DNA from: Planctomycetota bacterium
GTDB taxonomy: Bacteria > Planctomycetota > UBA11346
NCBI GenBank assembly: GCA_024641365.1
Contig: JAHEDF010000124.1
Coordinates: 1 to 9,501 of the forward strand
Length of the DNA stretch: 9,501 bases
Direction of reading: 5' to 3'
The notes under the pieces were generated by a model. It did not search any database, was not told the DNA's origin, and saw only the letters and a list, made by a program, of their open reading frames with translations. Shown one piece after another: positions 1 to 6,994 of the stretch. The position numbers and the translations under genes are program-made. How positions within the stretch are numbered: the stretch's first letter is position 1; each line of letters begins with the position of its first letter.

Positions 1-86
1 CGCTGAGTCCCGTACTTTAAAGATTGCTTCCGACATTCAACGCAACTTAAGCCAATACAACCTCAGGCCAATCATCTGGAGTACTC

Positions 87-1727
87 ATGAGTCGTTTATT
101 ACTAACAGCTGTAGCGGCATGCTCCGGCATATTTTCTGCGCTCGCCGCTGAAGACTATAAAATTCCAGCACCAATGGCGATGCCTGATGACAGCGCCTAC
201 GCTGTGGCTGTGTTACCGGATATCCTTACGACATTGACGCGAGTGGAAGCAATCGCGGAATTGTTTATGCCAGGGCAAATGCCACCTGGATCATTGAAAA
301 ATAATTTAGGCATGATGCTTGGCGATATGGGGCTGGCTAACTTTGATGGCAAACCCATTGTTGTTGTGGTTGGACCAGGTGCGCCAACGCCATCCTTCGC
401 ACTTATTATACCAGCAAAAAATCCGCAATTATATCTCGATGCTGGTGTTAATTTCGGTATGCTACTTGGAAAGGCAGAAGGTAATTTAGCAATATTAACG
501 CAAACGCCTGATGGTGAATTATTAGGTGAAAAAATTGCGAAAATTTATCCCGCATTAACAGCGTCATTACCCAAAGGTGATATGCGCCTTTTATTAGCAC
601 CTGATAAACTCATGACTACTTATGGCGGCATGCTGGGTATGATGGCGCAGATGGCAGCAGCACAAAGTGGCGAACCACAAGCCGCAAAAATGCTCGGCTT
701 GGAACTCGCTGGTTTGACAGCGATGGTAAATGACATTGCAAATGTCCAATGGGATATTTCCTTAGAAACACCAGGCACTTTTTCAGAATCATTTACCATT
801 CAGGCAAAACCAGATTCCGCATTAGCAAAAGCATTAGTTGCACCAGCGCTAGCGGACGGCCAACGTGCGGCAGCGCGCCTCAACAGCGATTCAGCAATAA
901 TGGGGCTCAGTGGCCGAGTTAATTGGTCAGCTTGGACAGGGTATATGGCTAAATTAATGACTGACCTTAAAGCGAAACCTGAAGCTGAAGGTATTATTTC
1001 AGATATATTAATTAAGGCGACATCAGATTGGGGCACAGCGTTAGCGGGTGATTTTGCCTTTTCTATGCGCAGTGTAGAGGGAGCTGCCGTGCCAATGCAG
1101 TGGCAAGGTTTATATGCTAGTAGCGATTCGGCTAAAGCAGAGTCCGGCATACTATCGATGGTTAATCTGATGACCGATGACTCAGGTCTTGGTAAAATGT
1201 ATAAAGACATGGGAGTAACAATGGTTTTTAACAAAGCGGCACGCACTAGCCCATCTGGAGTCGAAGTGCATAAATTAAGCGCCGATATAGATCCTACAAA
1301 AATGCCAGCTGAACAAGTCAACCAAATGAAATTAATGTCATCATATGAAATGGCTGTGACCAAAGGTTGGGTAGTCATGGCACAAGACGAAAAAGAATTA
1401 GATTCTTTAATTGCAGGAACCGGCAAGGGACTCACAGTCAAAGCAGAAAAGAGCATGGGCCCAGATCGTCAAGTTTATATGGACATTGATCTTATTGGTT
1501 TTGTTAAAGCTGCGATGGCGATGTCAGGGACTGGGATGGATGCCATGATTCCCAAAACAAAAGACACCACGCCAACAACGACTGCATTCACTAGTAATGA
1601 TGGCCAGGCATTATTTGAAGTGAATATTCCGTTGGCGCCTTTTGCAGAAATGGCCAAAGCCTTTGGCGGCGGCGGTGGTCGTGGCGGCGGGCAAGCACCT
1701 CCACCTGATCAAAACCCAGCATTTTAA
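87..1727 (+). CDS. Secreted methionine-rich protein of unknown function
   Basis: I do not recognise this 546-residue protein. It starts with a signal peptide (MSRLLL, a short hydrophobic core, then ALA before AED at residues 18-22), so the mature protein is probably periplasmic or surface-exposed. The ATG is supported by GGAG at 78-81, five bases upstream. Residues 29-60 have the pattern of a short proline-rich lead, 'P-D-D-S-A-Y' and a hydrophobic strand plus helix, loosely like bacterial DUF3352-type secreted proteins; I would not name a family from that. Methionine is very frequent (about 39 of 546 by hand count), often paired or in short clusters such as LGMMLGDMG and GGMLGMMAQM. The only cysteine is residue 12, inside the signal; VAAC resembles a lipobox, but lies unusually close to the N-terminus, so I favour signal peptidase I. 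The C-terminus is a Gly/Arg run followed by A-P-P-P. The gene is separated from the next by a terminator and is probably its own transcription unit or the end of one. Confidence 0.85.
   Translation: MSRLLLTAVAACSGIFSALAAEDYKIPAPMAMPDDSAYAVAVLPDILTTLTRVEAIAELFMPGQMPPGSLKNNLGMMLGDMGLANFDGKPIVVVVGPGAPTPSFALIIPAKNPQLYLDAGVNFGMLLGKAEGNLAILTQTPDGELLGEKIAKIYPALTASLPKGDMRLLLAPDKLMTTYGGMLGMMAQMAAAQSGEPQAAKMLGLELAGLTAMVNDIANVQWDISLETPGTFSESFTIQAKPDSALAKALVAPALADGQRAAARLNSDSAIMGLSGRVNWSAWTGYMAKLMTDLKAKPEAEGIISDILIKATSDWGTALAGDFAFSMRSVEGAAVPMQWQGLYASSDSAKAESGILSMVNLMTDDSGLGKMYKDMGVTMVFNKAARTSPSGVEVHKLSADIDPTKMPAEQVNQMKLMSSYEMAVTKGWVVMAQDEKELDSLIAGTGKGLTVKAEKSMGPDRQVYMDIDLIGFVKAAMAMSGTGMDAMIPKTKDTTPTTTAFTSNDGQALFEVNIPLAPFAEMAKAFGGGGGRGGGQAPPPDQNPAF
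1665..1706 (+). repeat. GGN-codon run encoding Gly/Pro-rich C-terminal tail
   Basis: Nine consecutive codons give GGGGGRGGG, followed by Q-A-P-P-P, at residues 527-540 of the Met-rich secreted protein. It is low-complexity sequence. Triplet slippage here would change length but not frame. A similar run follows the lipobox of the SUMF1-like lipoprotein at 5773-5808. Confidence 0.8.
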
Positions 1728-1750
1728 TTCTTTCCTGTGTTGATCACAGT

Positions 1751-1783
1751 AATGACGGTCTGCTAAGCAGGCCGTCATTTTTT
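1751..1783 (+). terminator. Rho-independent terminator of the Met-rich protein gene
   Basis: A 13-base-pair stem (1751-1763 with 1767-1779) contains one T-G wobble and a three-base loop TAA, and runs into six consecutive T (1778-1783). It lies 24 bases after the stop codon at 1727. This is a textbook intrinsic terminator on the + strand and separates the first gene from the following operon. Confidence 0.93.
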
Positions 1784-1807
1784 ATGGCTTAGTTTTCAAC
1801 GAGATCA

Positions 1808-1862
1808 CACTCTAAAGTACAGCTAATACTCATGATAGAGCATTACTTTTGTATTGAGAGTG
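1808..1862. promoter_or_regulatory. Imperfect inverted repeat in the leader of the protease operon
   Basis: Inner arms TAATACTC (1824-1831) and GAGCATTA (1838-1845) pair at seven of eight positions around the loop ATGATA. Outer arms CACTCT (1808-1813) and AGAGTG (1857-1862) are perfect complements. No T-run follows, so it is not a second intrinsic terminator. It could be an operator or an RNA hairpin, but short inverted repeats in AT-rich DNA also arise by chance. Confidence 0.25.
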
Positions 1863-1880
1863 ACTGCCCCAGGCTGTGGC

Positions 1881-1910
1881 TTGTCGCTGTAAGATGAGTT
1901 GACCTAGAAT
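1881..1910 (+). promoter_or_regulatory. Weak sigma-70-like promoter candidate for the protease operon
   Basis: TTGTCG at 1881-1886 (four of six consensus positions) and TAGAAT at 1905-1910 (five of six) are separated by 18 bp. Transcription would begin near 1917. That leaves only about 8 bases before the ATG at 1925 but about 23 before the in-frame ATG at 1940, which would favour the second start. It is the best match I find in the gap after the terminator, but it is weak. Confidence 0.28.
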
Positions 1911-1924
1911 CGTCTGGCGCTGAT

Positions 1925-2512
1925 ATGCGCCCCGATCACATGACTAAAGTGGCTATTATTTCGTTAACGGTCTGCATGGCATTATTTTTAGCCGCGTGCG
2001 GTACCTCCACGACTACAGCACAAAGTACAACGGATGTACATCGTTATTTTGATGGCACCAATTGGCATACGCTGCACGTGCAACTTAATCAATTGCATGT
2101 GGAGCGACAAACCACTGATAGCACCCAACCGACGACAGAAATAATTATGCTTCGCCACGGCGTGGGGTCTTATGAAGCATTGGCCGATGTCGCGCAACAA
2201 ATGCGAGATGCGCAAGCTAATATTATAAATATTAGTATTTTCGTAAGTGATTCACAAGAGCCACACGGCCAACCAGAAAGAGTTACTAATAAATTAGCGG
2301 TACAAATTCAACCAGATGTGCAATTCGATGTCATATGTAGTTTGCACAATATGCGTGTGATTGAAAAACTAACCTATGCAAAAAATACCTATCTTTGTGA
2401 GGTGCAAAAGACGTCGATGATCGCCTCATTGATAGCGGCAGAAAAAATACAAGCAGAGCCGGGTGTAATTTTTGCTATGCCATTACAAGAACGTGCACGA
2501 GTTCGTAAATAG
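1925..2512 (+). CDS. Lipoprotein resembling the free-standing pro-domain of the adjacent kexin-like protease
   Basis: The 195-residue product has a lipoprotein signal ending in the lipobox L-A-A-C at residues 22-25, so it should be anchored in a membrane by Cys25. The ATG at 1940 (residue 6) gives a more ordinary lipoprotein signal (MTKVAIISLT...) and may be the true start; neither start has a clear Shine-Dalgarno. After a Ser/Thr-rich spacer, residues 39-195 match the N-terminal pro-domain of the protease encoded 23 bp downstream. Both open with a Tyr-rich strand and Gly turn (HRYFDG here, VYYWNG there), and residues 122-195 align gaplessly with protease residues 127-200, about 24 of 74 identical by eye, including TY-x-C (155-158), Q-K, P-G-V-x-F-A and P-L-x-E-R. 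There is no catalytic domain. The protein stops exactly at the pro-domain/catalytic boundary, ending R-V-R-K. A trans-acting folding helper or inhibitor of the protease is my inference; a decoy or unrelated binding role remains possible. Confidence 0.88.
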   Translation: MRPDHMTKVAIISLTVCMALFLAACGTSTTTAQSTTDVHRYFDGTNWHTLHVQLNQLHVERQTTDSTQPTTEIIMLRHGVGSYEALADVAQQMRDAQANIINISIFVSDSQEPHGQPERVTNKLAVQIQPDVQFDVICSLHNMRVIEKLTYAKNTYLCEVQKTSMIASLIAAEKIQAEPGVIFAMPLQERARVRK

Positions 2513-2522
2513 TCGTCATAAC

Positions 2523-2527
2523 AGGGA
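2523..2527 (+). promoter_or_regulatory. Ribosome binding site of the kexin-like protease
   Basis: AGGGA lies eight bases before the ATG at 2536, in the 23-bp gap after the lipoprotein stop codon. It fixes the protease start immediately ahead of a good signal peptide. Confidence 0.65.
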
Positions 2528-2535
2528 ACCAATTT

Positions 2536-5500
2536 ATGTGGCAACGATTTTATCAGCGTTTAAATTTTATTCCGGTCATTATTTGCTGCTTGCTAATTGC
2601 CAAGTCCTTTGGGGCAGATGACGGAACGGTTTATTACTGGAATGGCGATCAAAAAGTAACCGTGGATCTTGCTCTTGATGAAATGGTGGTAACTGCAACT
2701 AATAAAGTTTTATTAGAAAAGAAAGCAGATGGTAGTTTCGCTGCCAATGTACCGAAATCGAGTAAAGTTATTATCAAATCGAACGCTCAAAACAAAAGCG
2801 ACCTAATCCAAACGGCGGAAAAATTACAAGCGCAAGACGGCATATTATCCGTACACGCAGCCTTATACTCATCTGACCAAGAAAAGAATAGTAACTCCAT
2901 ACAGGTTTTAAGCAATCAATTATCCATTCGCTTTCAGCCAACGCAAAACGCAGCAGCGCTTATTGCCGCTTATAATTTAGTTATAGTAGAGGTGGTAACG
3001 TATAGTCCCGACACGTATATTTGCGCGTTACAAAAATCTTCCTTATTAGGGGCACTAGAAACAGCAAATGCCCTTTATGAAAAAGAAGGCGTCGTTTTTG
3101 CCACACCATTAATTGAGCGAGTACAGCTACAGCGTGGCAATCCCGATGACCCGTTATTTGGCGATCAATGGTTTTTAAATAGTATAAATGTTCCTTCAGT
3201 TTGGGATTTTAGTGGGGGTGGTTCTAATTTAGGCGCTGGTGTGAATGTCGCGGTTGTTGACGACTCACTCGAACATACGCATCCTGACTTAACCGCAAAT
3301 GCACGTACTGATATTGATATAGACATTAATGGTGGAGATAACGATCCTGCCCCGGGAAGTAATGCTGACGTTCATGGCACATGGGTAGGTGGTATTATTG
3401 CCGGAAATGGAAATAATTCCGTGGGCGTAAGCGGTGTTGCGCCGCGGGCAAGTTTAGTTGGGATCCGTTTAATCGCTGGTGCCGTTACCGATGCGAACGA
3501 AGCACAGGCGATGACACATCAATATAACGCAGGAAATGCTGCTGACCGTATTATGGTGAGTAACAACAGTTGGGGGCCATCTGATAATGGTAGCACATTA
3601 GGCTTACCAGGTCCTCTTATGTTAGCGGCTTTACAAAACGGCGTGACGAATGGTCGTGGTGGATTGGGAATAATTTATACATGGGCAGGTGGAAATGGTG
3701 GCACTGGCGATATTGCCAATTTTGATGGCTATGCGTCTTCACGATATGTCATTGGTGTTGCCGCGACGGGGCCAACTGGTCAACAAGCATCCTATAGTGA
3801 ATCGGGGACCAATATTCTAGTAAACGCACCAGGTGGAACGACAGGTAGCAATGGCATAGTGACAACAGATCGTGTTGGAGCACTAGGCCAATCAGGCGGT
3901 GATTATACCGCACTAAGCGATAACTTACAGGGTACTTCTTTTTCCGCGCCAGTAGTTGCTGGTGTCGTAGCATTGATGTTAGAAAAAAATCCCAATTTAA
4001 CCAGCCGTGATGTACGACATGCCTTAGTAAAAACCGCAACAAAAAATCATCCAGGCGATGCAGGTTGGGTAACAAATGGCGCATCGCGGCCATTTAATTT
4101 AAAATATGGTTTTGGTCGTGTGGATGCAGCTGCTGCAGTCGCTGCCGTTGCTGTTGGTACTTGGCAACATGTACCGGCAGAAACTACCCCCGTATCTATT
4201 GGAGAAGCGGTTACGGTGGCTATACCCGATAATAATCTAACTGGTATTTCTCGTTCATTATCACTATCTGCGCCAAGTGGATTTATTGCTGAATATATCG
4301 AATTAAAAATATCCCTGACGCATACATATCGTGGTGATGTACGTTTTAGATTAACTGCTCCATCAGGCATGGTTAGTGATTTCCAACGTCGACCAAGTGA
4401 TAGCGGAGCAAATTATTCAAATGTTGTACTGACCAGCGTTGCTCATTGGGGTGAAAACCCGAGTGGAAATTGGACACTCAAAGTTACTGATGAATTTGCT
4501 GCCGATACAGGCAGTCTCACATCATGGTCGGTAACGGCCTATGGCTATATTTCACAAACACAGCCATCAATTAGTGCCGTAAGTCCGCTACAAATTCCCA
4601 TAGGTGCCCCTGATACCGTCGTAACTATTTTTGGCGCTAATTTCATTGATGGCATCACGACGGTTACAGCCAATGGTAATTCCGTGAATCCGACGGTGAC
4701 CAATAGTGGTTTAATGTCAGTGACCGTGCCAGGGTTTTTATTGGTTTCCCATGGCGCATTAACAATTGCCGTTAGCAATCCGCCATTATACCCCCCAAAT
4801 CCAACGCCTGCGACGAAGGTTATTGAAATAGGGGCAGCGCCACAAATTACCGCAAAGCCAGCTAACCAAGTTATTGATGAAGACACCAGTACATCAGCAT
4901 TAGTTGTTACTTTAGCAGATACTGATGGTGACCCGGTTTCACTTTCAGCGATATCTTCAAATACCGCAATAATTTCGCCAAGTGGAATTGTGTTAGGTGG
5001 GTCTCTAAATAATCGCACAATTACCATTACGCCAATACCAGATGCTTTTGGTGGCCCAGTTACCATTACGTTAATTGCAAATGATGGTTATGTGTCAGTT
5101 CAGGATACTTTTACTGTTACGGTTAATTCTGTAAATGATACGCCACAGGCATTAGGTGGACGATTCCGTGTCGCGCCCGGTGCCGCATTAAATGGCACGG
5201 TCTATGGTTTTGATCCAGAGGGGGATTCATTAACTTTTGCAGCGGTTCAGCCACCAGCTTCTGGCGCGTTTAATTTAGCAGCAAATGGTACATTCAGCTA
5301 TACGGCACCGCTTACGACAGGCATTTATAAATTTACGTACACGGTATCTGACGGAAAGGTGTCTGTCCCGGCGACGGTTTTTATAACAGTTGCTAATAAC
5401 GTAAACGGTGTTCGCCCGCTAATTATCTCTGAACCAAGCGATGAAATATTATTTGCACCAGCGGATAATTTAAATTACGGCGTTATTGTTGATACTTCAC

Positions 5501-5703
5501 GCTATATATCGCCACCGACGCTTACCTATAAACTAGTCGGTGAACCAGCTGGTATGACTATTTCCACTAATGTGGTTACCTGGAATGCAACGGGCGCTAA
5601 CCGGCATATATTCTTTGCAATTGAGGTTCGTGATTCGATCACAGGTGCACTCGACACCCAATTTATTGTCCTGCGCGTCGTCGCAGGCGGCGCAATTAAT
5701 TAA
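2536..5703 (+). CDS. Secreted kexin/furin-like subtilase (S8B) with P domain, IPT/TIG and cadherin-like repeats
   Basis: This 1055-residue secreted serine endopeptidase has a signal peptide (residues 1-27, ending SFGA) and a pro-domain (about 29-200). The catalytic domain (about 204-545) carries Asp242 (VAVVDDSLE), His280 (HGTWVGG), oxyanion Asn387 (WAGGNGG) and Ser468 (GTSFSAP). NNSWGPSDNG (343-352), NGRGGLG and NFDGY follow furin/Kex2 rather than subtilisin. Asp350 and Asp397 match furin's S1 acids Asp258 and Asp306, and Asp243 matches S2 Asp154, predicting cleavage after basic residues. The furin Asp264 position is not clearly kept. A P domain (about 563-670), an IPT/TIG domain (about 676-765), two cadherin-like/tandem-95 domains (about 770-958) and an Ig-like C-terminal domain follow. 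Maturation probably occurs after Arg200, just before the furin-like DP-x-F-x-x-QW-x-L segment. I see no LPXTG, PEP-CTERM or other sorting signal; the chain ends VVAGGAIN. A pro-domain-like lipoprotein gene lies directly upstream. Confidence 0.95.
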   Translation: MWQRFYQRLNFIPVIICCLLIAKSFGADDGTVYYWNGDQKVTVDLALDEMVVTATNKVLLEKKADGSFAANVPKSSKVIIKSNAQNKSDLIQTAEKLQAQDGILSVHAALYSSDQEKNSNSIQVLSNQLSIRFQPTQNAAALIAAYNLVIVEVVTYSPDTYICALQKSSLLGALETANALYEKEGVVFATPLIERVQLQRGNPDDPLFGDQWFLNSINVPSVWDFSGGGSNLGAGVNVAVVDDSLEHTHPDLTANARTDIDIDINGGDNDPAPGSNADVHGTWVGGIIAGNGNNSVGVSGVAPRASLVGIRLIAGAVTDANEAQAMTHQYNAGNAADRIMVSNNSWGPSDNGSTLGLPGPLMLAALQNGVTNGRGGLGIIYTWAGGNGGTGDIANFDGYASSRYVIGVAATGPTGQQASYSESGTNILVNAPGGTTGSNGIVTTDRVGALGQSGGDYTALSDNLQGTSFSAPVVAGVVALMLEKNPNLTSRDVRHALVKTATKNHPGDAGWVTNGASRPFNLKYGFGRVDAAAAVAAVAVGTWQHVPAETTPVSIGEAVTVAIPDNNLTGISRSLSLSAPSGFIAEYIELKISLTHTYRGDVRFRLTAPSGMVSDFQRRPSDSGANYSNVVLTSVAHWGENPSGNWTLKVTDEFAADTGSLTSWSVTAYGYISQTQPSISAVSPLQIPIGAPDTVVTIFGANFIDGITTVTANGNSVNPTVTNSGLMSVTVPGFLLVSHGALTIAVSNPPLYPPNPTPATKVIEIGAAPQITAKPANQVIDEDTSTSALVVTLADTDGDPVSLSAISSNTAIISPSGIVLGGSLNNRTITITPIPDAFGGPVTITLIANDGYVSVQDTFTVTVNSVNDTPQALGGRFRVAPGAALNGTVYGFDPEGDSLTFAAVQPPASGAFNLAANGTFSYTAPLTTGIYKFTYTVSDGKVSVPATVFITVANNVNGVRPLIISEPSDEILFAPADNLNYGVIVDTSRYISPPTLTYKLVGEPAGMTISTNVVTWNATGANRHIFFAIEVRDSITGALDTQFIVLRVVAGGAIN

Positions 5704-5707
5704 GGAG
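5702..5707 (+). promoter_or_regulatory. Shine-Dalgarno overlapping the protease stop codon
   Basis: AAGGAG begins with the last two bases of the protease stop codon (TAA at 5701-5703) and sits five bases before the ATG at 5713. It is the strongest ribosome binding site in the operon. The overlap suggests translational coupling of the SUMF1-like lipoprotein to the protease. Confidence 0.85.
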
Positions 5708-5712
5708 CCATC

Positions 5713-6585
5713 ATGTTTAAATTATATGTCATGATGAGTTTAACTTTCGCTTGCGCGTTGTTAGTCAGCTGTGGCGGTGGCGGCGGTGGTGCTGGTGGCG
5801 GTGGCGGCGCTCCGCCCCCAGGTCCTGCGTCATTTCGTATTCTTGATTTAACTACCGGTGCGATAACTGAATCCGCTACGCTGCCGGATATTGCTGCTGC
5901 TTCAGCGACGACGACCACGATGATTTTTCGTCGCGTTCCGGCCGGTAGTTTTACCATGGGGTCACCGGCGGGCAGTTTAGGTGCGCAGGCAGGCGAAACT
6001 CAATCCAATGTCGCAGTCGGAGAATTTTGGCTCGCCATTTTTGAATTAACCCAGGGTCAATGGTTAACCATGACTGGCGATGGCATGGACACGCCGTGGA
6101 AAAAAGTTGGACCCAGTAGTGTAACCGGATCGCCACAGACCGTAAATAATCGTCCAGTTTTTGGTCTGACGTACGATGAATTAGTGGCGCGACTCGCCAC
6201 GTGGAATGCTGGAAAATTAAAAGCATTAAGCGTGCCTTCAGAATCGCAGTGGGAATATGCTTGTCGTGCAGGAACAACCACGCTTTTTAATTGGGGCAAT
6301 AGTATAGATCCTGCAGTTGCTGGATTTTATGCAATTTCACAAGATATCACCTCGGGAGCAACCGGACCTGGAACGGTCGGTGGCAGCCGCTTTTCTAACA
6401 CGCTGACGCTTTGGGACATGCATGGCAATGTACGCGAATGGGTCACAACCGGAGGTTTACCAGCTCTACGCGGCGGATCGTGGGGGGATAATTTATTATT
6501 ATCCCGTTCAGCTAATTCGGTCACCGCTGTCGACCAAGCATTTCGCCATGCATTTAGTGGAGCGCGTCTTGTTTTAGCGCCGTAA
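5713..6585 (+). CDS. Lipoprotein with a SUMF1/FGE-type domain lacking catalytic cysteines
   Basis: The 290-residue product has a lipoprotein signal with lipobox L-V-S-C (Cys20), then a Gly-rich stretch and P-P-P linker (21-38). Residues 72-289 form a formylglycine-generating-enzyme/sulfatase-modifying-factor fold: VPAGSFTMGS (75-84), VPSESQWEYACRAG (174-187), LWDMHGNVREW (233-243), RGGSW (253-257) and GARLVL (283-288, where the family usually has GFR). True FGEs use two cysteines in the C-terminal part of the domain. Here the mature domain has only one cysteine, Cys184 in the WEYACRAG motif, and none between RGGSW and the end, so formylglycine formation is unlikely. Many bacterial members use this fold for structure or ligand binding. 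The N-terminal FRILDLTTGA-like lead resembles secreted SUMF1 proteins I associate with Verrucomicrobiota and Kiritimatiellota. The start is fixed by AAGGAG at 5702-5707, nine bp after the protease. It probably acts on the cell surface or in the periplasm; its partner is unknown. Confidence 0.9.
   Translation: MFKLYVMMSLTFACALLVSCGGGGGGAGGGGGAPPPGPASFRILDLTTGAITESATLPDIAAASATTTTMIFRRVPAGSFTMGSPAGSLGAQAGETQSNVAVGEFWLAIFELTQGQWLTMTGDGMDTPWKKVGPSSVTGSPQTVNNRPVFGLTYDELVARLATWNAGKLKALSVPSESQWEYACRAGTTTLFNWGNSIDPAVAGFYAISQDITSGATGPGTVGGSRFSNTLTLWDMHGNVREWVTTGGLPALRGGSWGDNLLLSRSANSVTAVDQAFRHAFSGARLVLAP
5773..5808 (+). repeat. GGN-codon run forming the lipoprotein tether
   Basis: Twelve codons encode six Gly, one Ala and five Gly immediately after lipidated Cys20, followed by A-P-P-P. 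It probably serves as a flexible spacer between the membrane anchor and the SUMF1-like domain. Confidence 0.8.
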
Positions 6586-6589
6586 TTCT

Positions 6590-6976
6590 ATGAAAAAGGC
6601 AACAGCAATTTTCGTGGTTTTGATCGTAATATGCGGTGTAAGTTTATTTATAATTGCCAACCATTATATTCGCAATCAACAACAAGCGCATGCCGTATCT
6701 GTCATGCGTATTGTATTTGAATCGTTTATTGATGAGCAATTAGCAGAGAAATCAGATGGTTATAATTATAGTACAGAAGGTCTCGCTAATATGTTGTTGT
6801 TGACAACTCAACAACAAGCTGCGCTTAAATCATTTGAGGCACTTGGTGAAAACGGCCAAATACGAGATCCATGGGGCGGGTTCATTTATGTGACTAAATA
6901 TGGAACCGGTATTCGTATTCATTCGAATGGTCCAGATCTTGTACGACATACTCCAGATGATCTTGAATTTAGATAG
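6590..6976 (+). CDS. Small membrane-anchored protein with GspG-like C-terminal domain
   Basis: The 128-residue product begins MKKA and has one hydrophobic segment (about residues 5-24), followed by a soluble domain. Its C-terminal part, I-R-D-P-W-G (residues about 91-96), a Y-x-x-x-Y-G turn, I-H-S-N-G-P-D and a final T-P-D-D-L-E-F-R, follows the type II secretion major pseudopilin (GspG) pattern 'DPWG...Y...S.G.D....DD'. In GspG the final acidic loops bind calcium. The N-terminus lacks the prepilin peptidase motif (Gly followed by F-T-L-x-E), so it is not a canonical pseudopilin; the hydrophobic segment is an uncleaved anchor or an ordinary signal peptide. The start lies four bases after the preceding stop codon and no good Shine-Dalgarno is visible, so translation probably depends on the upstream gene. 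Role unknown; it is an envelope protein in the protease operon. Confidence 0.82.
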   Translation: MKKATAIFVVLIVICGVSLFIIANHYIRNQQQAHAVSVMRIVFESFIDEQLAEKSDGYNYSTEGLANMLLLTTQQQAALKSFEALGENGQIRDPWGGFIYVTKYGTGIRIHSNGPDLVRHTPDDLEFR

Positions 6977-6994
6977 AAAGGGTGATGTAAGCCA

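Noticed and set aside
87..125. VAAC at residues 9-12 of the first gene as a lipobox
   Set aside because: The cysteine would be at residue 12, leaving a hydrophobic core too short for a usual lipoprotein signal, and a good signal peptidase I site follows at residues 18-21.
2..151. Open + strand frame from the window edge ending at 149-151, possibly the tail of an upstream gene
   Set aside because: It is only 49 codons, would overlap the signal-peptide region of the first gene by 65 bases, and its translation shows no motif I recognise. The sequence left of the window would decide it.
800..1456. Long - strand open frame inside the Met-rich protein gene
   Set aside because: It is a shadow of the + strand gene, which has a signal peptide, ribosome binding site and terminator; the antisense product shows no domain.
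4545..5066. Long - strand open frame inside the protease gene
   Set aside because: It is antisense to the IPT and cadherin-like domains of a clearly coding gene and has no start signal or recognisable motif.
5700..5957. Minus-strand frame with a proline run
   Set aside because: The proline run is simply the complement of the GGN glycine codons of the lipoprotein on the + strand.
5713..6585. Active formylglycine-generating enzyme that modifies sulfatases
   Set aside because: The C-terminal catalytic cysteines are absent and no sulfatase gene is present in the window.
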